Shown here in pieces: positions 46,067 to 57,640 of a stretch of DNA of 64,000 nt (positions are counted from its first letter, which is position 1; each line of letters opens with the position of its first letter). The stretch comes from Bolinopsis microptera (taxonomy: Eukaryota; Ctenophora; Tentaculata; Lobata; Bolinopsidae), in the NCBI RefSeq assembly GCF_026151205.1, contig NC_087072.1, positions 13,244,169 through 13,308,168 of the forward strand, in the 5' to 3' direction. The translations under genes were made by a program, and so were the position numbers. A model generated the notes under the pieces. The model did no database searches and was not told the origin of the DNA. It worked only from the letters and a program-made list of their open reading frames with translations.

Positions 46067-49000
46067 ATGGATAGTTATTTGATAAACAAGGTGCCAAAAG
46101 AAACGCTTGTGCAGCTGGAAGAGTTCTCAGCTTACCTCAAAGATCATCGAAAAACTAGAACATCATATGCAAGTGTAATCAAGACAATAAATATATTAAA
46201 GGTAAGTTTTAATCATACTACACTGGTACTAGAACTTACCTATGCTGTCTTCAATTAACTTTGTATTCTATTTTGTAATGGAAAAGATGGGCTTAATTTT
46301 TTAAATTTCAGGAGTTGATATGTGCAAGTGACTGGGTAACAGCTGGCGAGCTTATCAAGATAATTAAAACATACTCAAAGTATCTGCCACTTATACTGAG
46401 TAATGAAACTGTCGTAAGTAATGTTATCAGAAGAGTTCTGAAGATAATAAGGGAAGAGAATGAAGGGCCAGATGCAGCAAGCTTTGCCGAGGGACTAGCC
46501 ATATTTTTCAGATCAGATTCCCAATCATCAACCATTGGAAGGTAAGTTTGCTGCTCGTTTTTGCAAGCATGCTTTTATCAACTGTTTTCCATGAACCAAT
46601 CACAGCTCAGTCAAATATTGTAGTTCTATTTACTACTCAAACAGTTTTCATTGAATGATCTAAATCATGTATTCTCTTCAGAAAAGACCTGCAAGACAAT
46701 ATCCTGAACAGTATTGTAGAGTTGCTTGCTGAGCAAGAAAACAGCAAATCTAACATCATCACCATGGCTCTTGAGCATATCCACGCTAATGAGGTATTAC
46801 TCTATTCTTTTTTAATTGAGAAATGTCACTATATTTCATTAAACCTTCCTAGGCTACAGTTTAAAATATTTTCTTATTATTGGTATGGTGTGGTGGCACT
46901 CTCGATTAAATAAATAATCTCAGTAATTATGACTGATTTGTAACTTTTTTCCTCAGCTCATCTTAACTTATGGGCACTCAAACACAGTAAGGGAGTTCCT
47001 CCTTCATGGACGGAAGAAGAGGAACTTCAGGGTTGTGGTATGTGAATCAGGGCCCTCGCTAAAAGGACACCAAATGGCAAAGGAGTTGAGCGATGGTGGT
47101 ATTGAGACAACTCTTATTGCTGACAGTGCTGCATTCGCTATCATTCATGCTGTTAATAAGGTGAGTTTGTTTTATCTATAATAACTACATCACATCGATT
47201 AAGTCACCTTGCCATACTGATAAAGTTACCACATTGTATCATGAAAAGTAAGTTGTTTGTTTAACTTACCACTTTCTTACCACCACCAGGTGATAATTGG
47301 TACCCACACTATAATGGCTGACGGAGCACTGAGAGCACCGAACGGAGCACACCAGCTAACACTTGCTGCAGAACACTTCTCTGTGCCAGTCATAGTTTGT
47401 GCTGCACTTTACAAACTCTCTCCTACTCATCTCTGCTCATATGATCAGGATGCTTTCAACAAGATCATAGGTCCTGAGAACATGCTGAATTTCAGTAATA
47501 CCAAGCTTCATTCAAAAGTAAGTTAACTTTTTTTTTTCACAAAATGTTGTTTTTTAGCGTAAAGAATTTAGCAGTTCTCTTTGTACAAATATCTCATGAT
47601 TATCCTAACTATAGGATGGTTATCGTGGTTGGATTAGGAGGTGGCACTAACTCTGGGAAAACTACAATTTGTAAGAAACTAGTGGAAAATATCCCCAAAT
47701 GTTTCGTCTTCAACCAAGACAAATACTTCAAAACACTAGAGGAGGCAAAACTTGTGTTCCTTGATTCTGAGGTGAATTGGGAAACATGTCCCGCACTGAA
47801 AATGGACGATCTTGTAGCTGATGTTAAAGAAGAAATGAAGAAAGATCACAACGTGATAGTTGTTGAAGGGCATCTCGCCCTTAATTTTGCTCCTCTATTA
47901 GAACTGTATGACGCGACTATCTTCATCACCTTATCACATGATCTTGCACTCAAAAGGCGGCTAACTCGTTGTTACGATCCACCAGATGGTCCGGGATATT
48001 TTGAGAATGTTGTGTGGCCCGCATATTTTCTAATATTGGAAGAAGTAAAGGGAAATGAAAAGTTGGAACCTAATTTCTTTGATGCAGCAGATCCTGATGT
48101 TTGTTATGAAGGTGTAGAGGGGGTTGTAAAGGAATGTCTCTCTCAGAAGTGATGTCTTGTTTTTTGCATATTTAGATTATAGTTGTAACTTTTATAACTT
48201 TATAACGTGATATTGTTTATTTTATGTGTATGTGATGATATTTTTAACATAACTTTTATCCAAAATTTATTTTGATGATGGGGATATTATAAATGAACTT
48301 TCGAACATCGAGCATTAATATATACATTATACATACGTTTATAAACGTATGTATAATGTATATATTAATGTATATATAATTTAAGTTTCTTTGAACTAAT
48401 TGTAATTTCATGATTTGCATATAGTATTTCAATTCTTTTTTAGCTCTCCGAAGAATAATTTCATTCATAAAATGATCCACAAACTATTAAAATTATAGAT
48501 GATTGTTATCAATAAAACTTTATTTCGTGTTACACTGTCGTGTTTCATTTTTGATAATTGTCAAAAGGGACTGACCTCACTCGCCAATTCACGATTTTTT
48601 ATAATTTATGATTTTGAACATTTAAATGGTAAAAGATCTCAAAAAAACTCTTTAACCCAAAAATTTGTAATTTACTAATTTATTCGATTGATTAAGAAAA
48701 TTTCATGATATTACCTTTTGGCTTTTATCTTGCGAAATGGTCAATGAAATTTTAAGTTTAATAAGTTATTATAATTTCAGGTGTTGGTATCGAATCCTGA
48801 GTTTGACTACGTCCCAAGTGATATGATAGAACTGTTTATAACTAACACTGGAGGACATGCTCCCTCGTATCTTTACAGAATCGTATCAGGTAATTTCACC
48901 TACTGTATCTGTCAACTGATATATTATACATTTATCACATGCCTTCTCATGCGATATCAAAACTTTCGCCCACGAGGCTTGCCGAGTTAGCGAAAGTTTC

Positions 49001-52000
49001 GATATTTCCCGAGGCTTCCCGAGGGTTATATCGACATTTTCAATCACGAGGCTTGCCGAGTTTTGAAAATGTTGATATCGCATGAGAAGGCATGTGATTA
49101 ATGTTTTATCACACTTTCTTTGGAGCCAAATTTGGCCGGGAAAGCAGAATTTGATCAAACGTTAGTTATAAATCTCACCAAAGCAAACTAGACATGTCGA
49201 ACTTATTTATGTTTATAATGTTCAAGCTATATATAGCTCTCGATGAGTTAGTATTTCAGATATCGAAGATACAATACATACAATTAAGATCTCACGTGCT
49301 CATCACATTTATGACACAGTGAATGCTGTATGCCGCGCCCAATTTGCTTTGTACTCATAAGTGATACGTAGTGCATTGAATATTATTATATTTATCGATC
49401 AAGGGACTTGTACTTATTGGCGTCTAGAATATTCCGCCGCGATCACCGCGTCTTATTAATTACAAATTATATCCTGCATATTAATTGGTGTGAGGTAATT
49501 TTATACTTGATCATTACTACCGAAAATATACTATGTATAGAACATCCGTTCAAGTGTTGATTAAATACATCAGAGTCCTTATCATAAATGTTTATCTGCG
49601 ATAAGGTGAAAGTATTTCCTAGTTCTTGTATTTAAATAGAGTTGTGGAGCTATAATTAGTATCTATAATCTATCAGTCCACATTATACACCACAGGCCCT
49701 AATTCACATCAAAAATGTTATCGTCCGTTATGATTCTTGACTGTCTGTTATTTCAAAATGATTTAATCAATGCAACTTGTAATCGTTGACAAGTTAGAAT
49801 TTTATCGAGTATAGTGTGCTTTATAGTTCTTAGTCAGTATTCATCTTCCTTGCCATAATTTGCCATTATTTGGAGCCAAATTTGGCCGGGAAAGCAGAAT
49901 TTGATCAAACTTTAGTTATAAATCTCACCAAAGCAAACTAGACATGTCGAACTTATTTATGTTTATAATGTCCAAGCTATATATAGCTCTCGATAAGTTA
50001 GTATTTCAGATATTAAAGATACAATACGTGAAATTAGAATCTCGCGTTTCACATTTATGACACAGTGAATGCTGTGTGCCGCGCTGAATTTGCTTTGTAC
50101 TGATACCTAGTGCATGCGATATTAATGTGTTTTCCGCCTATGGGTCTTGTACTTATGAGTCTAGAATATTCCGCCGCGAGCGCGTTTGATACGTAATTAC
50201 ATCCTGCAAATCAATTGATGTGAGGTGATTCGTATACTTTATTTCTATTAGATATATTTTGAGTCATTAAAACTGAAGATGTATAATGTATAGAACATCT
50301 GTTTTAGTGTTGATTACATCCTAGTCCTTATCATGTAATACTAATCTGCGATAAGGTGATAGTATTTCCTGGTTGTTATATTTGAATTGGGCTGTGGCGC
50401 CATGATTGTCTATTTATAAGTCCAAATTTTCAACTGTTCATGTTGTACTCGTACTACACGCCCTAATACATATATCAACAATATTATCGTCCGTCTTGAT
50501 TGTCTGTTATTTCAGAATGATTTATCACTGGAACTTGTAATCATTGACTTTTATTGAATTTTATCGAGTATTAAAATATTGAATTTTATCGAGTACAGTC
50601 TGCTTATATTCATCTTGCCATTATATGCTTCACTAGAAATTATCAGAACAGCCGTAATATAATGTATCTCTTCAATACAACTCTTGATTGTTTTAATATC
50701 AAGAGCAGACATCCGTACTCTTTAGTATTGTTTATGAAAGTAACTCTTGACTTAATAGCCCGATAATCGGCCTGGTAATACCATTTTAGAACGCACTTCA
50801 CCAGCCTTTTATAACCACCCTGGTCATTGCCAGGCAGTTCTCCCGTACTGTTAGCAATATTGAATTGGTCTAAAGAATGGCAGCATATCAATCATCGGAC
50901 CTAAATTTGCCCCAGCGACCAGACCAATTTATAACTGAATTAGCTGATTAAGTTACGCCATTCGTCCCTTGATATCTTTATATACATAATATATTTTATA
51001 GAATGTTTTTGTTGCACTAACTAAACTTCAGTTAAAACTGGTGCAGGGATAGAATTTTCACTCTTTATTGTTCAGAATTTATAAGTCTCTTTATATATCA
51101 GCCACGAATTTCGCAAGCCATTCTAGGGGAAGCCGGTTTGGAAAAGCCTAGTATAATTTCTGCACAATTTCTATATGGAATATGGCTCACAGAAGATTCT
51201 TGTTTTGTGTGTTTTCTTCCTTCGAATAGATCAAATATCGTTTCTGTGTTTACTACTTTTTGTGAGGGTGACTGTAGTTTGTTCTGACACTTCCTTTTTA
51301 ATTTCAAGTAAGCGATTAAGGAAATTAATGAGCCTGATTGATTGTATCGCTGACAAGTACCAAAACTTTGTGCAACTTTCAAGTCTGCTTGTAAACTTTG
51401 ATCTCGTTTTCAGTAACCTTAAGTCGCTTGAAACTCGTACAAACCAGGGAGTTTTTACTTTGTTTCATCATCCGAAGCCTAATTAGGTTTTGAACTATGA
51501 AGTGCAGTAAAAAAGCAACAGCTTGAAAAAGTTTTACAACAAAAAATTGTATTTTGCTTAACACATCTCAAACGCAAGGAAATGTTTTTAAAACAAGGTA
51601 TAAATATATATTTTTCCTCAATCTGGAAAGTTTATCTGATCATTGCATTTACGGTCATAGACTACTTCTGGTTGTTGATTTAAAGGGGTCATTCATAAAC
51701 GAAAACTCAGACTCAAATTGTGAGATAATCTTAGATTTTGAGATCAAATTCGCTTTTGGTATTCGTAAAGTTAAGTATTTACTAGGCTGAGTATTTTGTC
51801 GCTAGTAAATGCTCAGAGTTGGAACTAACACTCAAATCGGTATTCATAAAGTTAGTATTTACTCGTCACCCAAAACTAACTCAAGATTGGTATTCATAAA
51901 GTTAGCAAATGATCAAAAGTCATGCTCAAAATGTGAGAACCGAATTCACATTCTCAAATCATTTTCTCACCTATTGCTCAACGACTTTTAACGTCAATAA

Positions 52001-53828
52001 CTTCCCTTCTAATTGATATTTTCACTTCAAATTTTCAGAGGCGGGGTGCAACACCTAATCCCGCCTAATTCCGCAAGTGCGGGGTTAGACGGAAATTGGC
52101 GGGGTTATGTGCTGCACCCCGCCTTTTCAGGGACGACTCCTCACTGCCAGTACAAAAGCTCTAATATATTTTGTCCCGATTGGATGACGTTTTTGTAAAT
52201 TTTCCCAGAAAAATAAACACGTTAGAGTATAAGCTTCCTTGTAAGTCCAATATAGATGCGACCATTACGGTTAGTTAAAGCTAAAAATGGTGTCCCCACG
52301 ACATTCAGGAGCCAAGTAACGCAGATCAGTCATCAATTCAAAAAATAGTTATAAAAAACCTCTCTGAAAGCTTTGGCTAGGACTAGCGATAAAAATTGCG
52401 TACCGAGATGATTGTAATAGGTTGAACAGTGAAAACAAACGTACACTGCTAAAAAAGATAAAAGAAAACTACAGTAAATCACGGTAAACCACTGTAAAAG
52501 GGACGTGAAATTACCTGTAGGGGACACAATATCGCACACAAAACATTCATTATAGATATCAAGAATGATTCTGAATTATCTTCGGAGTCAAGGGTGTTGT
52601 CATTTTGCCGCCATTTCAAGATTGCGATATCACAAATTCCATCACAGACATATGCGGTACGTGATGTGCGAATGTCGAATGTACTCTACACAAATTTCGC
52701 TCGAAAATGTTTATTTCACATTCCTTCGATACATCGATGTACATCCGAATTTGGGTGTTTTCCCATTAACATAAGATGGCAAACAAAAGATCTGAATTAA
52801 CCTGTCGTGCTTCTTAAAATACTGATTTGAGTATTGGAGTGCTAGTTTGAGAGCATTTTAGTGAGTATTTACTTGAATGTAAGTCATACTCACGATGAAT
52901 TCAGCTTGAGTATTAGTTTTTACTGGGCAGTAAATGCTCAAACTTTGTGAATACCGATTTTGAGACTCAGAAAAATCTAAGTAATTACTAGCGAGTATTT
53001 ACTTAAGAAATACTTAGTTATTATGAATGACCCCTTTTAAATCTTTATTTAAATCAGTACCTCACAGTAGTAGAACAGTTGTTGAGAGTGGGCTCCTTGT
53101 TCCTATGGGAATATCAGACTCTCTCTCAACTGATTGATATTTCATGCCCCCGGGTGAGAGCCAGTGCTCCCCATCGGGGCATGCAATATCAATTCTGCTT
53201 TCCTGCCAAATTTGGCTCGAAAGTGTGATAAAAATTCTGTTCCCTGCCTTATTAGGCTAAGAAGTACGATAGAAAGTCAACATTGGGAGGAAGTTTAACA
53301 AGGAAAGTTTTTATTTCGCTTGACGCATCTGAAACGCAAGGAAATGTTTTAAGTTTTAGTATAAGTATACATTTTGCAACATATTGCAAACTCTGTCCGA
53401 CCATTGCATTTAAGGTCGTAGACTACTTCAGGTTATTGATTTAAATCAGTATTTAAATCAGTACCTTACAGTAGTAGATCAGTTGCTGAGAGCGGGCTCC
53501 TCGTTTCTATGGAGCACTCTCTGAGCAACTAATTGATATTTCATGCCCCCGGGTGAGAGCCAGTGCTCCCCTTTGGGGCATGCAATATCAATTCTGCTTT
53601 CCTGCCAAATTTGGCTTGAAAGTGTGATAATATCTTGTATCTCCATAATAAATACTTTAATAGTTAATCTTCAGTTGAAAAACATTACAGACTCACTAAA
53701 CTCATCATTTGTGATTTGTATATTATAAAATAACTGAATTTATTATCTCTCTCCTCTCAGAGCTGTATCACCCGCATGATAACGATCTGGACAACATGTG
53801 TGTAGAGGAATCTGATGACGAACACTGA
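46067..53828 (+). CDS. EIF2B2: Translation initiation factor eIF2B subunit beta
   Basis: Seven exons: 46067-46201, 46312-46541, 46682-46793, 46957-47160, 47290-47517, 48781-48889 and 53761-53828, all GT-AG with fitting phases. The product is about 360 aa, close to the usual length. Diagnostic segments are [105 protein letters not shown] and an acidic C-terminus. eIF2B is the cytosolic decameric exchange factor that reloads eIF2 with GTP; beta belongs to the regulatory subcomplex that senses phosphorylated eIF2-alpha. Intron 5 contains the NMRK gene on the same strand. Intron 6 (4.87 kb) is filled with MITEs and tandem duplications. Confidence 0.96.
47616..48152 (+). CDS. NMRK: Nicotinamide riboside kinase nested in EIF2B2 intron 5
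   Basis: An intronless frame, open from 47544; the Met at 47616 ([10 protein letters not shown]...) fits the family start. It gives about 178 aa, near the usual 190-200. Motifs: P-loop [26 protein letters not shown], and the NRK signature [20 protein letters not shown]. The enzyme phosphorylates nicotinamide riboside to NMN (and tiazofurin-like nucleosides) in the salvage route to NAD+. It lies entirely within intron 5 (47518-48780), in the same orientation, about 100 bp after the EIF2B2 donor. A pyrimidine-rich acceptor (GTTGTTTTTTAG, ending 47557) precedes it by 58 nt. The lack of introns suggests retroposition. An AATAAA is present near 48512. Confidence 0.92.
   Translation: MVIVVGLGGGTNSGKTTICKKLVENIPKCFVFNQDKYFKTLEEAKLVFLDSEVNWETCPALKMDDLVADVKEEMKKDHNVIVVEGHLALNFAPLLELYDATIFITLSHDLALKRRLTRCYDPPDGPGYFENVVWPAYFLILEEVKGNEKLEPNFFDAADPDVCYEGVEGVVKECLSQK
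48313..48370. repeat. 58-bp perfect palindrome
   Basis: Two exact 29-bp arms, centred between CGTTTA and TAAACG, lie in the 3' flank of NMRK within EIF2B2 intron 5. It is AT-rich with no loop, so it would extrude as a cruciform or form a perfect RNA hairpin. Confidence 0.95.
48934..49098. mobile_element. Small foldback MITE in EIF2B2 intron 6
   Basis: Terminal ATCACATGCCTTCTCATGCG recurs inverted at the right end. Inside are two copies of ACGAGGCTTGCCGAG and two inverted stems (AAACTTTCGC.../GCGAAAGTTT). It is noncoding. Confidence 0.85.
49121..50640 (+). repeat. Tandem duplication, period 750 bp
   Basis: Both units start TGGAGCCAAATTTGGC (49121 and 49871) and continue in parallel through TAAATCTCACCAAAGC, ATATATAGCTCTCGAT and ATTCCGCCGCGA, diverging by substitutions and small indels. 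It lies in EIF2B2 intron 6 and has no coding capacity. Confidence 0.88.
51684..53035. mobile_element. 1.35-kb nonautonomous element with AGGGGTCATTCATAA termini
   Basis: A 15-bp inverted repeat (AGGGGTCATTCATAA) at both ends is flanked by TTTAA on each side (51679-51683, 53036-53040). Subterminal direct repeats GGTATTCATAAAGTTAG recur on the left and inverted relatives on the right. It is itself invaded by the MITE at 52039. It splits a duplicated segment whose halves lie at 51541-51683 and 53036-53230. No transposase was found. Confidence 0.85.
52039..52123. mobile_element. 85-bp MITE with GGCGGGGTGCA termini and TTTTCAG TSD
   Basis: The termini AGGCGGGGTGCAACACC / GTGCTGCACCCCGCC are imperfect inverted repeats of about 27 bp. 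TTTTCAG flanks both sides (52032-52038, 52124-52130), a 7-bp TSD. It lies inside the 1.35-kb element, so it is younger. Terminus and TSD length resemble the large element in the GPCR gene. Confidence 0.85.
53041..53640 (+). repeat. Tandem duplication (about 0.4 kb) with palindromic MITE copies
   Basis: TTTAAATCAGTACC...ACAGTAGTAG blocks recur about 400 bp apart. Each contains a 59-bp palindromic element (53135-53193, 53533-53591) with termini TTGATATTTCATGCCCC / GGGGCATGCAATATCAA. Each is followed by TTCTGCTTTCCTGCCAAATT, which is the inverse of the start of the 49,121 repeat. Confidence 0.8.
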
Positions 53829-54263
53829 CCAACGTGACCAAATCACGTGACCAAGTGACCAGATCTTCAGTTCAACCTTATCTGTCATCTGATGTTTAGG
53901 AAATATAGGAAACTCACCACAAATGGGAGAGCAGAATGTGTGTCACTTTTCTTGCTGTGCCAGAGCTGGACTCTAGGCTGGGGTTTAGGACTCAACATTT
54001 CTGAATTTATCTGAATTTGAATTAATCTATTTGTTTTTAACGACAATGGCATTCCATGATTCCATCTCTAATCTTGATTAGCATGGCAGGGCTAACTTTA
54101 AAATTTAATAATAATTATATTACAACCTACTCATTTTCGTTACCAAGCCATACTAAGATTGATCTCTGTTCAATATTGTTAAATAAATTGTAAAAATTTG
54201 AAAATCAAATCGTCATGTAGTGTTCAATCTAAACTGAAAAACGAAACATTTAAAAAGGTTAGG
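53829..54263. other. EIF2B2-EIF3F intergenic region
   Basis: About 435 bp with the EIF2B2 3' UTR and the EIF3F promoter and 5' UTR. AATAAT/AATAAA-like strings occur at about 54108 and 54181. The two initiation-factor genes are close and co-directional. Confidence 0.5.
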
Positions 54264-55842
54264 ATGGCAGTAGAAGGAAGAACCGTAGCACTTCCAGTGC
54301 GAAAAGTTATAATCCACCCCGTGGTTTTGTTTAACATTGTAGATAACTACGAGAGAAGGAATGACAACAATAAGCGTGTCATCGGTACACTCATGGGAAG
54401 GTTTGTAGTTTTCCGAATTTTGCAACTGACGTTTTGATCATGTTGATATGATGAAGTTTTCTTCAAATGTGGCAAAATTTTGGTAATATTGAATGTTACT
54501 TGGAAGTTAATCGAGCATAAAATGATCTTTAAAATGACCTTTAAAATGACAGTTTTTAAAATTAAAACTTATCAGGTACGACAAAGGAACCGTGCACGTG
54601 ACTGAGTCGTTTGCTGTTCCCCATCAGGAGACTGAAGAAGAGGTGTCCATGGACATGGAGTACGCTATGAGAATCGGAGAACTCCAGAAAAAGGTTCGAC
54701 TTTCTCAGATCTCAGAACTTTCTATATAACGGATAAGTTGAACTAAGCCACTTGAAATCTATCATTCATTTGCTCTGATACAATACCGGGAACGATGCCT
54801 CATTACCCGACCCTCTATCACCCTCTATCACCCTCTATCACCAGGTAAACACGACGATGTACACAGTAGGGTGGTACAGCAGTGGAATAATAATCAACGA
54901 GTACAGTTCCCTGATCCACGCCTTCTACAAGTGTCAATGTCCCACCCCAGTCCATCTTACTGTAGACACGCAGCTCAAAGAGCAGAAGATGAAGATCAAC
55001 ACTCACATTACGTCTCAATTAGGAGCTAAGAACGGAACTGAGGGTTGTATTTTCACTCCTGTTCCTCATGTCATTACTGGAGCCGAGGCTGATCAGGTAA
55101 AATTAGGTTAACTTTTCAATGTACATTTTCAGGTTAAAATTTCAATCTATCACTGGTATGAAGAATTCTCACTCAATAAATATATTTAGTCTATCAGTGA
55201 CTAGCAAATTTTTGCAGGTCAGTTTGAAGTTTTTCCAAGGACTACGAGGAACCAGAAAGACTCCAAATTTCAACGATCAAGAACAGATAATAAATTCTTG
55301 TGACGACATGATATCACAGATTAACATTGTCATGGGCCACGTCAAAAAGGTGTGCAAAATAAGGTTAAATTGTGATATTTAGATCAGTTATTTGTTTAGA
55401 AGCAAGTAAAACTTGACAGATTATATCTCATTATGAGACCATGATTACTAAAAACATGTGACTTTTAACAAACTGTGTTGTACAGGTGATAGCTGGAGAG
55501 GTACCCAGTGATAAGGAGTTAGGAAGACAGCTGATGGAGGTTGTACAATCTATACCTAACCTTGATGGAGATACTATCACTAACATGCTCAACTCTCATA
55601 TGCAGGTATATTATACAATATTGATATTTATCGTTTAAATATTACATCACGCAAATAATTAGTAAACTGGGTTTTTAACGTCATCTGATGACAGCATGAC
55701 AGTTTGTGATAAATTGAGAATTAACCAAGAGTTTGAGTCGAATTAACGTCTTCATCTCCAGGATCTTCTCGCTGTGGAATACTTGACATACTTAACGAGA
55801 CAGCAGTTGGCTATCAGCGCCAGAATTAACCAGATTCTATAG
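54264..55842 (+). CDS. EIF3F: Translation initiation factor eIF3 subunit F
   Basis: Six exons: 54264-54400, 54576-54693, 54845-55096, 55218-55349, 55486-55605 and 55762-55842 (stop TAG), all in phase. The product is about 279 aa. The MPN domain starts at [18 protein letters not shown] and includes [26 protein letters not shown] and [23 protein letters not shown]. As in other eIF3f proteins the JAMM zinc ligands are degenerate. The C-terminal helices ([12 protein letters not shown]..., [25 protein letters not shown]) are conserved. The start at 54264 (MAVEGRTV) fits family starts better than an upstream in-frame Met at 54198. eIF3f is a non-catalytic MPN subunit of the eIF3 complex on the 40S ribosome. 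A CCCTCTATCA x3 tandem repeat (54812-54842) forms the polypyrimidine tract before exon 3. Confidence 0.96.
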
Positions 55843-56171
55843 AGATCACATTAAAGCTGTTTTTAAAGGAGAATAATCTTGAATTTATTGTGCGGTAGAG
55901 TTTCTTATTTTTGACGTCCAGTTTTGGTTCACTCAAGCTTGTGACGGTAGATTCAGGATTGTCAATATTTGGAATTGTTTTATTTATTGATCAATGGGTT
56001 TCTGTGTTTCATTCCTAGTTGAGAGTACAGCTAACTTGTATAAACTTAAATACGCGCCGCTTCACAAATCTTTGTCTGATTTCTTTAGAATATAATATCT
56101 ATATTTTCTAATATCACGATCGCGATCATTGTACCACAAATGAACAGCTAACACTCCCTGGCAGCTGCAGG

Positions 56172-57640
56172 ATGTTAGTTGATGATTCAGATGACGAGGC
56201 TCCCTGCCTGATACCAGCCGAGGTTCCCACACTGGTTTCCGGGTCTGTAGCTGAAGATGATACTCCCAACATTCCCGTTACTATCATTACTGGTCAGTAC
56301 TGGTTAACAAGGTGTTTTACTGGTCAGTACTGGTTAACAAGGTGTTTTACTGGTCAGTACTGGTTAACAAGGTGTTTTACTGGTCAGTACTGGTTAACAA
56401 GGCGTTTTACTGGTCAGTACTGTACTGGTTAACAAGGTGTTTTACTGGTCAGTACTGTACTGGTTAACAAGGTGTTTTACTGGTCAGTACTGGTTGACAA
56501 GGTGTTTTACTGGTCAGTACTGTACTGGTTAACAAGGCGTTTTACCGGTCAGTACTGGTTAACAAGGCGTTTTACTGGTCAGTACTGGTTAACAAGGTGT
56601 TTTACTGGTCAGTACTGGTTAACAAGGTGTTTTACTGGTCAGTACTGGTTAACAAGGCGTTTTACCGGTCAGTACTGGTTAACAAGGTGTTTTACTGGTC
56701 AGTACTGGTTAACAAGGTGTTTTACTGGTCAGTACTGGTCAACAAGGTGTTTTACTGGTCAGTACTGGTTAACAAGGTGTTTTACCGGTCAGTACTGGTT
56801 AACAAGGCATTTTACTGGTCAGTTGTAAGGGTTTATCAAACTATTTTAAAATTCTCCGCAGTTCATTTTCTGCGTAACTCACTATAAATGTACTAACTCA
56901 TGCAAGTTACAAGTATCGATATTTCGATCTAGTTCATCTTTTAGAAAAGCTTATCTTGTCTGTTTCAGGTTATTTGGGAGCAGGTAAAACGTCGCTCTTG
57001 ACGTATATTCTAAAGGAGCAGCATGGTAAGCGTATAGCAGTGATAGTTAATGAGTACGGGGAAGGAGCAGCTGTGGAGCAACCGGGAGCTCTGGGAGTGG
57101 GAAATGAGAAGTAAGAGGTGATTATACTGTAACTGATAATTTTAACGAACATTATTATGCTTTTAAATGATTAAAGTATTCTGTTCTCTAATTAACACTA
57201 TCATCTCTGGCTTTGTTTTAATCTGATGACAATGTCAGGTACGAAGAGTGGCTGGAAATGACTAATGGTTGTTTGTGTTGTGCTGTGAAGAGTAACGCTG
57301 TTATGGCTATAGAGAAACTCATGGAGAAAAGTGGAAAGTTCGACTATGTTCTCATCGAAACAACTGGTAAATATTCTCTTTTAGTTCTACTGTTTTAAAC
57401 TATATTTCGTGTTACCAAGACCCCGTATCTAGTTGAAGCTACGATATGAAAACACTATTATTAATAGCTAAGAGATCAACTCACCTAAAGAGTCTTCAGT
57501 TAAAGTGTTTAACTTGCACAGGTTTAGCTGACCCAGGGAACATAGGACAGACGTTCTGGGTAGATGAGGGACTTTCTAAACTGTACCTGGACGGTATTGT
57601 CACTCTCTGTGATGCTTACAACTTCAACAAAACATTCCAG
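56172..57640 (+). CDS. ZNG1: ZNG1 (CBWD/COBW) zinc-chaperone GTPase, 5' half only
   Basis: Four exons fit: 56172-56292, 56969-57110, 57239-57366 and 57522-57640. An acidic N-terminus with [10 protein letters not shown], similar to the CPELVP motif that binds METAP1, is followed by the COG0523 GTPase: [14 protein letters not shown] (P-loop), [28 protein letters not shown] (CxCC zinc site), [13 protein letters not shown] and [16 protein letters not shown]1 hydrolyses GTP to load zinc on METAP1. The NKxD guanine-specificity motif and the COBW C-terminal domain, about half the usual 390 aa, were not found after the donor at 57641, before the next gene. The remaining exons may be lost or very distant. 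Intron 1 begins with a minisatellite that repeats the donor. Confidence 0.85.
56288..56823 (+). repeat. 30-bp minisatellite containing the ZNG1 exon-1 splice donor
   Basis: Eighteen copies of CTGGTCAGT (CCGGTCAGT in three) are spaced 30 bp (fifteen units: GTCAGTACTGGTTAACAAGG + TGTTTTACTG, with few variants) or 35 bp (three units with an extra TACTG). The first copy is the exon 1 donor ACTG/GTCAGT at 56292/56293. The 30-bp unit is 10 codons and stays open in the exon frame ([10 protein letters not shown]) for the first five units. Confidence 0.95.

Noticed and set aside
56288-56823. CRISPR-like array
   Set aside because: It has direct repeats without unique spacers, in a eukaryotic intron. 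It is a minisatellite.
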